A DNA stretch of 37,995 nucleotides from Gammaproteobacteria bacterium (GTDB lineage: Bacteria; Pseudomonadota; Gammaproteobacteria; Pseudomonadales; JAHEGP01), in the NCBI GenBank assembly GCA_030618705.1, contig JAUXCW010000004.1, positions 1 through 37,995 on the forward strand. The letters run 5' to 3'. Below the pieces are notes generated by a model. The model searched no databases and was not told the DNA's origin. It saw nothing but the letters and a program-made list of their open reading frames with translations. Both the position numbers and the translations under genes were made by a program. Below, one piece after another: positions 32,274 to 37,995 of the stretch. Numbering within the stretch: the first letter of the stretch is position 1; each line of letters begins with the position of its first letter.

Positions 32274-35078
32274 TCAGCCCCGCAACGACCTTTCAGCATC
32301 AAAATCGTGCTCCAGCAATTTGGCCTGGGCCACCGCCAACCGGGCGATGGGCACCCGGGGACCGGAGCAGGATACGTAATTCAAACCGATGTGATGGCAG
32401 AAGCGGATCGAGGCGGGGTGTCCGCCCTGCTCGCCGCAAATGCCGACCTTGAGGCCGGGTTTGCTCGCGCGCCCCCAGCTCACGGCGATCTTCATCAACT
32501 CGCCGACGCCCTCCACATCGAGCACCTCAAAGGGGTTGTCACGTAGAATTCCAGTCTCGTTATAGAACGGCAGAAACTTGCTTTCAGCATCCTCTCGGGA
32601 AAAAGAGAAGGTCGCCTGGGTCAGGTCATTGGTGCCGAAGGAAAAGAAGTCGGCCACCTCAGCCAATTGCCGGGCGCGCACGCAGGCGCGAACCACCTCG
32701 ATCATGGTGCCGAATTTAAAATCCAGTTTCACACCATGGGCCTTTTCTACCTCCTCCCGCACATTGGCCGCAGAAGCTTTCACCCGCTCGAGTTCTCGCT
32801 CGGTACAGACCTGGGGCACCATGATCTCCGGGTGCATTTCCAGGCCCTCTTTCTGGCATTCGGCCACGGCCTCGAGAATGGCCCGCATCTGCATGGCATA
32901 GATCTCGGCATAAGTGAGCCCCAGGCGCACGCCCCGATGACCCAGCATGGGGTTGACCTCGAACAACTCGCGCACCTTGAGCAGCATCAAACCCTTCTTG
33001 GCTATCGCCTGCTCGATCAACTCGGCGCCCTCGGCATTGAAAGGCAACGCAAGACTCTGGCCTGGCGCCTCCCCCGGTCGCAGCATATGCATGGCGGCCA
33101 TCAAGTCACCCACCCCTTGCACACTCCTGCGCAACTGTTTCAGGTGGTCCAGCTCTTCTTCGAGCTGCCGCTCGGAGGGCAGAAATTCGTGGATCGGGGG
33201 ATCCAGCAGGCGAATGGTTACCGGATGCGGCGTCATCGCCTGGAACAAGCCCTTGAAATCACTGCGTTGGATCGGCAGCAGCTTTTCCAACGCGGCTTTG
33301 CGTTCATCTTCAGTGCTGGCGAGAATCATATCCACCACCAGGGGCAGGCGATCCGGCGCATTGAACATACGCTCGGTGCGACAAAGCCCGATCCCCATGG
33401 CACCGTAGCCTGCGGCCCGAATTGCGGCATCGGGGGTATCGGCATTGGTCAGGACCTTTAAATCGGCGATTTCGTCCGCCCACGCCAGCAACTTCTGCAG
33501 CTCGTTGGAAAAATCCGGCGGCACCATGGGAATCTCACCAAGATAGACATTGCCGCTGCCGCCATCGATGGTAATGGTATCCCCTTCATGCAACACCAGT
33601 CCGCCGATGCGCGCCTGGCGAATCTGGGTATCGACCCGCAGCTCATCGGCCCCCGCCACACAGGGCTTGCCCATGCCCCGCGCCACCACGGCGGCATGGG
33701 ATGTTTTACCGCCCCGGCTGGTGAGAATACCCTGGGAGGCAAAGAAACCGTGAATATCCTCAGGTTTGGTCTCCTCCCGCACCAGGATAATCTTTTCCCC
33801 GGAGCGGCCCTGTAGTTCGGCACGATCGGCATCGAACACGATCTTACCTGACGCAGCCCCGGGAGAAGCCGACAGGCCCTGGACGATGGATTTGGCGTAG
33901 TGGGAAGTGTCCAGCCTCGGGTGCAGCAATTGATTGAGATGTTCGGGGTCGATCCGCAACAGGGCTCGCTCACGATCGATCAAACCCTCGCCTACCATCT
34001 CAACCGAGGTGCGCACCATGGCTACCGCATTCATCTTACCGTTGCGGGTCTGCAGGCAGTAGAGCACACCTTTTTCGATAGTATATTCGTAATCCTGCAC
34101 CTCACAGTAGTGGGATTCCAGCTTATCCCTCAACTCCTGTAATTGCGCATACATCTGCGGCATTTCCTCTGCCATTGCCTGCACCGGTTTGGGTGTCCGT
34201 ATTCCCGCCACCACGTCCTCGCCCTGGGCGTTGACCAGGTACTCGCCGAACATGTGGTTTTCCCCGGTGCCGGGATCGCGGGTAAAACCCACGCCGGTGG
34301 CACAGTCGTCACCCATATTGCCGAACACCATGGTCTCCACATTGACCGCTGTGCCGTTAGCCATGTCCGGGGTGATATTGAACTCGCGGCGATAGTCCAC
34401 CGCGCGCTTACCCATCCATGAGTCGAAAATAACCTTGACCGCGAGTTCCAGTTGCTCGAACACATCCTCGGGGAAGGGTCGGCCGGTTTCGTCCTGAACC
34501 ACCTGCAGATACTGCCGGATTATCTCTTCGAGGTGCGTCGTGGACAAACCCACATCCGCGACGATTCCCTCACGGCGTTTCAGGGCCTCAAAGGGGGCTT
34601 CAAATTTTTCTTCGGACACACCGAGCGCCACCTTACCGAACAGCTGGATAAAACGCCGATAGGCATCGAAGGCAAAACGGGGGTTATCAGTTTGTTTAAT
34701 CAGGCCCTGCAGCGTCGAAGCATTGAGGCCCAGGTTGAGGATGGTATCCATCATGCCGGGCATGGACATCGCCGAGCCCGAACGCACGGAAACCAGCAGG
34801 GGATTTTCCGGCACGCCAAAACCCTTTCCGGTGGACTGCTCCAGCTCGCTGATCTGCTGTCGCACCTGCTCCATCAAGCCCGCCGGCAAACTGCGATCAG
34901 GAGATTCCAGGTAGGCGAGGCACGCCTCGATAGTGATGACAAAGCCCGGGGGAACATTGAGGCCGATCTGTGTCATTTCACAAAGATTGGCCCCCTTGCC
35001 ACCGAGCAGCTTTTTGTTTTTACCGTCACCCTCCCGAAAGGAGAAAACGTATTGACTTGTTGCGCTGCCGTCGACCAT
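32274..35078 (-). CDS. ppdK: pyruvate, phosphate dikinase
   Basis: This 934-residue enzyme interconverts pyruvate, ATP and phosphate with PEP, AMP and pyrophosphate. The N-terminal ATP-grasp has LLGGKGANLCEMTQIGLNVPPGFVI and VSVRSGSAMSMPGMMDTILNLG. GGKTSHAAVVARGMGKPCV (near residue 460) holds the phosphorylated histidine and TSHA motif. The C-terminal TIM barrel has IGLCRTERMF, MVPQVCTERELERV, MIEVVRACV, FSFGTNDLTQATFSFSR and CGEQGG. The PEP synthase alternative is excluded by the long N-terminal domain and the PPDK-type motifs. Length is slightly above the usual 870-900. No DUF299 regulatory kinase gene is adjacent. Confidence 0.96.
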   Translation of the reverse strand: MVDGSATSQYVFSFREGDGKNKKLLGGKGANLCEMTQIGLNVPPGFVITIEACLAYLESPDRSLPAGLMEQVRQQISELEQSTGKGFGVPENPLLVSVRSGSAMSMPGMMDTILNLGLNASTLQGLIKQTDNPRFAFDAYRRFIQLFGKVALGVSEEKFEAPFEALKRREGIVADVGLSTTHLEEIIRQYLQVVQDETGRPFPEDVFEQLELAVKVIFDSWMGKRAVDYRREFNITPDMANGTAVNVETMVFGNMGDDCATGVGFTRDPGTGENHMFGEYLVNAQGEDVVAGIRTPKPVQAMAEEMPQMYAQLQELRDKLESHYCEVQDYEYTIEKGVLYCLQTRNGKMNAVAMVRTSVEMVGEGLIDRERALLRIDPEHLNQLLHPRLDTSHYAKSIVQGLSASPGAASGKIVFDADRAELQGRSGEKIILVREETKPEDIHGFFASQGILTSRGGKTSHAAVVARGMGKPCVAGADELRVDTQIRQARIGGLVLHEGDTITIDGGSGNVYLGEIPMVPPDFSNELQKLLAWADEIADLKVLTNADTPDAAIRAAGYGAMGIGLCRTERMFNAPDRLPLVVDMILASTEDERKAALEKLLPIQRSDFKGLFQAMTPHPVTIRLLDPPIHEFLPSERQLEEELDHLKQLRRSVQGVGDLMAAMHMLRPGEAPGQSLALPFNAEGAELIEQAIAKKGLMLLKVRELFEVNPMLGHRGVRLGLTYAEIYAMQMRAILEAVAECQKEGLEMHPEIMVPQVCTERELERVKASAANVREEVEKAHGVKLDFKFGTMIEVVRACVRARQLAEVADFFSFGTNDLTQATFSFSREDAESKFLPFYNETGILRDNPFEVLDVEGVGELMKIAVSWGRASKPGLKVGICGEQGGHPASIRFCHHIGLNYVSCSGPRVPIARLAVAQAKLLEHDFDAERSLRG

Positions 35079-35125
35079 GGATGCTCTCCGTATCTGTTAT
35101 ACGTTGTCCTGTATTACTCCCGGGT

Positions 35126-35476
35126 TCAGTGAGCCGGTGCCGCTTCTGCCTCGGTTTCCAATGTGGCCCGCACCTCTTCGTAGCCACCCATATTCTCTAC
35201 ATTGCTATAGCCCAATTCCCGCAAGGTCTCCCGGGCAATCCCGGAGCGACGCCCGGACCTGCAGTAGAGACGTATCGGGGTGTTTTTATCAGTGGTCAGC
35301 TCGCTGATTCGCAGCGCAATATCCTCGTGGGGAATATTGGGGTGGCCCTCGATATGACCGGCGTCGTATTCCTCCACCGACCGCACATCGATCCAGATGA
35401 CATCGTCATCGGCGGCGGCGTTTACCGGCAGGGACAGCAGGATGAAAGCCATGGAGATCAAACGAATAAATAGCAT
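35126..35476 (-). CDS. periplasmic rhodanese-like protein
   Basis: A 116-residue single-domain rhodanese with a signal sequence (MLFIRLISMAFILLSLPVNAAA) and therefore periplasmic. VIWIDVRSVEEYDAGHIEGHPNIPHEDIALRI opens the domain. RLYCRSGRRSGIARETLRELGY has the catalytic cysteine in the CRSGRR loop, and ENMGGYEEVRATLE ends it. It may transfer sulfane sulfur, but the acceptor is unknown. AGAGGG precedes the ATG by 8 nt. It resembles PspE. The stop is 47 bp before ppdK on the same strand, so co-transcription is possible. Confidence 0.92.
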   Translation of the reverse strand: MLFIRLISMAFILLSLPVNAAADDDVIWIDVRSVEEYDAGHIEGHPNIPHEDIALRISELTTDKNTPIRLYCRSGRRSGIARETLRELGYSNVENMGGYEEVRATLETEAEAAPAH

Positions 35477-35529
35477 GGTATGCCCTCTTGTGATTCAAGC
35501 GTATCAATCGACCTGTTTCAGCCGAGCCA

Positions 35530-35685
35530 TTACCGCTGGGGCAGTTTAGCCGGCAAGTCCTCCACCATTGCCACGATGGCAATCGCCTCGAGCATGTCAT
35601 CGAAGACTAACACAGGCATATCGTCCCAGCGACCGGCCTGGGACAAGCTTACCAGTTCGCGGCCGATATCACCCCAGTGGTTTAC
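35530..35685 (-). pseudogene. C-terminal remnant of an LLM-class F420-type oxidoreductase
   Basis: The reverse strand reads GDIGRELVSLSQAGRWDDMP, then VLVFDDMLEAIAIVAMVEDL and PAKLPQR before the stop at 35532-35530. This pattern (SKQGRW...DDMLEAFAVVG...L) is the C-terminus of TIGR03617-like luciferase-like monooxygenases. An in-frame stop (35688-35686) lies just upstream, and no start or domain body remains before gcvR. It is a degraded relic of about 50 codons. The family assignment is from memory of a short motif. Confidence 0.5.
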
Positions 35686-35747
35686 TTATGGCACCTGCCA
35701 CACATTCTTGATAGGCTTTAGCGGGTCTTCGGGAATGGAATAGAACC

Positions 35748-36272
35748 ATGCAGCAAATCGTATTCACCTTTGTCGGCGATGACAAACCAGGGCTGGTCGA
35801 GCGCCTGTCCGAGCTGGTATCGGACAGCGGCGGCAACTGGCTCGAGAGCCGCTTGTCCCAGATGGCGGGCAAGTTCGCCGGCATCGTCAGTGTGGAGGTC
35901 GCGGAAAAAAACGCCGGCGCCCTCCTCGAGGCACTTGCAAGCCTGGCCGATCATGGCCTCTCTGTGGTGGCGGAGCGGAGCGCCCGGGATCAAACCGCAA
36001 TGGTAGCCCGCGGTGAGCTCACGGTACTGGGCAATGACCGGCCGGGAATCGTTCACGAAATATCCGCCGCGCTGGCCGGCATGCAAATCAATATTCAGGA
36101 ACTATCCAGCGAGGTACAGAGCGCGCCCATGGCCGGCATCCCGCTGTTTTCAGCGACGATAAACATCGATCTACCGCCAGACGCGGACTTGTCCGGGCTG
36201 CAGGACAAGCTCGACGAAGCCGCCAATCACCTGGATATCGATATCAGCCTGCAACTCAATCCCGGGGTTTAA
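35748..36272 (+). CDS. GcvR-like tandem ACT-domain protein
   Basis: This 174-residue protein consists of two ACT domains (residues about 3-80 and 91-170), the architecture of GcvR, which restrains GcvA of the glycine cleavage system. QQIVFTFVGDDKPGLVERLSELVSDSGGNW begins the first, with the GDDKPGLV ligand loop, and LTVLGNDRPGIVHEISAALAGMQINIQELSSEV begins the second. There is no DNA-binding or catalytic domain. The target is unknown here because no gcv genes are nearby. Its end overlaps the convergent small membrane gene by 17 bp. ATG 35748 precedes the conserved strand directly. Confidence 0.87.
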   Translation: MQQIVFTFVGDDKPGLVERLSELVSDSGGNWLESRLSQMAGKFAGIVSVEVAEKNAGALLEALASLADHGLSVVAERSARDQTAMVARGELTVLGNDRPGIVHEISAALAGMQINIQELSSEVQSAPMAGIPLFSATINIDLPPDADLSGLQDKLDEAANHLDIDISLQLNPGV

Positions 36273-36459
36273 ACAAGGCGCGGATAAACAGGGCCAGCAC
36301 CGCCGCCAGCATTGCCAGCCCGACAAGGGACACGCTCATCAGCAGAATTTCCAGCAGGACCGCCGGCTCCACATCAAATTGATAGACCGCCGACCAGGCA
36401 AAGGTCGCGCAGGCCACCAGTGCCAGGAAGATTGTTCGCCAGTGTCGCCGTCGAGCCAT
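36256..36459 (-). CDS. small two-helix membrane protein
   Basis: A 67-residue protein of no recognised family. MARRRHWRTIFLALVACATFAWSAVYQF is a basic start and a membrane helix; VLLEILLMSVSLVGLAMLAAVLALFIRALF is a second, with FKPRD at the end. The basic ends place both termini in the cytoplasm. ATG 36459 is preferred to the open frame from 36582, whose first 41 residues look non-coding and would cross the promoter. TTTACT (36520-36515) and TAGAAT (36496-36491), 18 bp apart on the minus strand, fit a promoter. Confidence 0.6.
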   Translation of the reverse strand: MARRRHWRTIFLALVACATFAWSAVYQFDVEPAVLLEILLMSVSLVGLAMLAAVLALFIRALFKPRD

Positions 36460-36490
36460 AGACTGATTTCGAAGAGAATTCGGATGCGCT

Positions 36491-36520
36491 ATTCTAATCC
36501 CTGCGCCGGTTCGGAGTAAA
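36491..36520 (-). promoter_or_regulatory. candidate promoter of the small membrane gene
   Basis: TTTACT and TAGAAT with an 18-bp spacer on the minus strand. Start expected near 36485, about 25 nt before the ATG at 36459. Confidence 0.4.
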
Positions 36521-36691
36521 ATAGCAATCTGGATGTAGCTCGTGTCCGGCTGCTGAACTTGTCTCGCCAAAAGTGAATTCACGATAGTTCGGACTTTTCG
36601 TCAGCAAACTCGTGCCACCGGCCCTCCCCTGAACCAGCCATCGCCCTGCTGTCTGAATGGCGTCAATTAACCCAAGCCGTATATGACTTGA

Positions 36692-36725
36692 ATTATACGG
36701 AGTTTATATATAGGCTCCGTATAAT
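36692..36725. promoter_or_regulatory. symmetric palindrome with two divergent TATAAT boxes
   Basis: ATTATACGGAG (36692-36702), 12 nt, CTCCGTATAAT (36715-36725): perfect 11-bp arms. Each outer end is a TATAAT -10, one reading right toward the nucleotidyltransferase and one reading left. It could be a bidirectional promoter or an operator. A third CGGAG (36732-36736) sits where the ribosome binding site of the downstream gene is expected. Confidence 0.65.
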
Positions 36726-36745
36726 AGGCTGCGGAGTTTCAGGTT

Positions 36746-37783
36746 TTGAAAAGACACCCACAAACCACGCAATTGTTATACGCTGAATTGCTACAACAGG
36801 GCGCTGTCGCCCTGCCAAATCAGCGCGGTATTTCCTTTGTAACCAAGACTGTCGGTGGTCACCGCTACTGGTATATGGAGCTGGTTGTTGGAAGCACCAA
36901 ACGGCAGTTCTCACTGGGGCGCGACACCGAGGCGTTACGCACACAAATCGTTCGACAAAAAGCTCTGTTTACGGAGGCCACTCCGGACTTGAAGCAGAGA
37001 GAAAAACTAGTCGCCATGCTGGTAAGTGGTGGCGCTTTCGCTCCGGATGTATCCTCCGGCCGAGTGCTCGAGGTGCTGGCCCAGTCCGGCGCTTTTCTAT
37101 CCGGCGGTGTGCTGGTGGGCTCCCATGCATTCAACACCTACGGCAACATGTTAGGTGTAAACTGGAGTTCTGCCGCGATGCAAACCCAGGACATGGACCT
37201 TGCCAGCCATCGCCAGATTGACGTTGCGATGCGCCCGGACGCTCCTGATGTGAAATCCGTCTTGCTGGATTCCGGGATGGGTTTTTTCGAGGTTCCCGCT
37301 CTCGACCGTAAATCTCCATCGACCAGCTTCAAAATCCGTGCGCGGGCGTTTCAAGTCGACCTCCTCACTCCGTCACACGGAGCGAGGAGGGACACACCGG
37401 TGTATCTGCCACACTTCAACAGCTATGCGCACCCGATGCGTTTCCTGGAGTACTTGCTGGAGGATTGCCAGTTCGCGGCAATACCCTTCCGTAGCGGCAT
37501 ATTCGTTAATGTCCCTAGTCCGGCACGCTTTGCCCTGCACAAGCTGGTTGTTTCCCAACGCCGCCCGGTGGCCCAGCAAACCAAAGCCAGAAAAGATATT
37601 CAGCAAGCGGCGGAATTGTTGAACGTTCTTCTGGAAGACCGCCCCGGCGACATCTGGATTGCGCTGGAAGCAGCAACCGCCATGCAGAAAGGATTCCAAT
37701 CTCAACTCGCGAAAGGGATCAAGCACTTACCGGTTGATATCAAGAATGTTGTGCGTTCACATTTTATTTCTCCGGGCAACTGA
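36746..37783 (+). CDS. GSU2403-family nucleotidyltransferase-fold protein
   Basis: This 345-residue protein has a small N-terminal region (residues about 20-55: ISFVTKTVGGHRYWYMELVVGSTKRQFSLG) and a nucleotidyltransferase-fold core. In GGVLVGSHAFNTYGNMLGV the GSHAF motif corresponds to the GS of Pol-beta folds, and TQDMDLA gives the DxD acids. A third acid is likely in RARAFQVDLLTP. LHKLVVSQRR and a helical C-terminus follow. The family is seen in toxin-antitoxin or defence contexts; the substrate is unknown. TTG 36746 is the only start between an in-frame stop (36725-36727) and the conserved domain; CGGAG lies 9 nt before it. No partner gene is in view. Confidence 0.78.
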   Translation: MKRHPQTTQLLYAELLQQGAVALPNQRGISFVTKTVGGHRYWYMELVVGSTKRQFSLGRDTEALRTQIVRQKALFTEATPDLKQREKLVAMLVSGGAFAPDVSSGRVLEVLAQSGAFLSGGVLVGSHAFNTYGNMLGVNWSSAAMQTQDMDLASHRQIDVAMRPDAPDVKSVLLDSGMGFFEVPALDRKSPSTSFKIRARAFQVDLLTPSHGARRDTPVYLPHFNSYAHPMRFLEYLLEDCQFAAIPFRSGIFVNVPSPARFALHKLVVSQRRPVAQQTKARKDIQQAAELLNVLLEDRPGDIWIALEAATAMQKGFQSQLAKGIKHLPVDIKNVVRSHFISPGN

Positions 37784-37860
37784 AATCCTTTTTTTCGGCT
37801 CGATCTGATAGGCGGTAGAGATACCCTCAACATAGCTGGCGCCAGCCATATAACACTGCA

Positions 37861-37880
37861 CCGAATAGCACTGACTTAAG
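37861..37880 (+). repeat. 20-nt tag, second copy
   Basis: CCGAATAGCACTGACTTAAG, 19 of 20 identical to 9712-9731 and in the same orientation. It lies 11 bp left of repeat copy 2. Confidence 0.65.
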
Positions 37881-37891
37881 CGATATTGACG

Positions 37892-37995
37892 GAGGGGCCG
37901 GGGCTTCCAGGGCAGGACCGTGCGCCGGTTGGACCCGGCGCCCGAGCCTACATGGACGTATTCACGGCGAGTCCTGGGCTGGGAGCCCCGGTTCC
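37892..37995 (-). repeat. 104-bp imperfect palindromic repeat, copy 2 (inverted)
   Basis: Reverse complement of 9776-9879 with 6 mismatches in 104. The internal GCGCCGG/CCGGCGC hairpin and imperfect terminal inverted repeats are kept. The copy reaches the window edge, so its outer boundary is not known. Confidence 0.85.

Noticed and set aside
37788-37794. T7 run after the nucleotidyltransferase
   Set aside because: No stable stem precedes it, so it is not called a terminator.
37748-37880. Short minus-strand open stretch reading CYMAGASYVEGISTAYQIEP
   Set aside because: It overlaps the end of the nucleotidyltransferase and the repeat tag, has no start signal and matches no family I know; chance is likely.
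1-37995. tRNA, rRNA or CRISPR arrays
   Set aside because: No cloverleaf-like sequence, rRNA stretch or regularly spaced repeat array was seen on either strand.

Overview
The window is a dense chromosomal segment of a gammaproteobacterium, probably a marine, high-GC lineage related to Cellvibrionales or Pseudomonadales. The main evidence is gene order. The block gyrA-serC-pheA-tyrA-aroA-cmk-rpsA-ihfB-lapA-lapB, and the block mtaD-like amidohydrolase-(ubiG)-mupP-yciK on the other side of gyrA, follow the Pseudomonas arrangement. Proteins such as AroA, GyrA and MupP also read like those relatives. No rRNA, tRNA, CRISPR array, phage or complete insertion sequence was found.

Layout. 1-5143: the first codons of a DsbA-like protein, a small GIY-YIG protein next to three REP-like repeats, the cold-shock RNA helicase deaD with a long leader, a YaiI-family protein, an ABC-F ATPase and a DUF2288 protein. 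5280-8375: a three-gene unit of 2-oxoacid:ferredoxin oxidoreductase (fused gamma-alpha subunit and beta subunit), translationally coupled to a ferritin-like protein. 8391-9880: a small unknown gene divergent from a CapW/BrxR-like WYL regulator, with two overlapping palindromes between them, then a 104-bp structured repeat. 9943-21636 (all minus strand): gyrA, serine and aromatic amino acid synthesis, CMP kinase, ribosomal protein S1, IHF-beta and the LapA/LapB pair. 21908-24731 (plus): the amidohydrolase, mupP and yciK, with a 20-codon scar where ubiG is expected. 24796-28963 (minus): rluB, scpB, scpA, yciO, rnm. 29149-32213 (plus): yciB, yciI, an SH3/coiled-coil membrane protein, a periplasmic cyclophilin, pdxJ. 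32274-35476 (minus): pyruvate phosphate dikinase and a periplasmic rhodanese. 35530-37995: a decayed fragment of an LLM-type oxidoreductase, a GcvR-like double ACT protein, a small membrane protein, a GSU2403-type nucleotidyltransferase behind a symmetric promoter palindrome, and a second, inverted copy of the 104-bp repeat.

Functional links. GyrA and IHF shape DNA topology, and ScpA/ScpB are the accessory subunits of the SMC condensin. SerC-PheA-TyrA-AroA link serine, PLP and aromatic synthesis, and PdxJ lies in the same window. LapA/LapB, MupP and YciB concern the envelope. DeaD, ABC-F, RluB, S1 and Rnm act on ribosomes or RNA. PPDK and the 2-oxoacid oxidoreductase work around pyruvate and 2-oxoacid carbon.

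Most notable: the apparent in-frame internal deletion of ubiG that leaves only its two ends; the inverted pair of 104-bp palindromic repeats with a shared 20-nt tag; the WYL regulator whose palindromes cover its own promoter; and the mirror-image TATAAT palindrome in front of the nucleotidyltransferase. No complete multi-gene defence system is visible.
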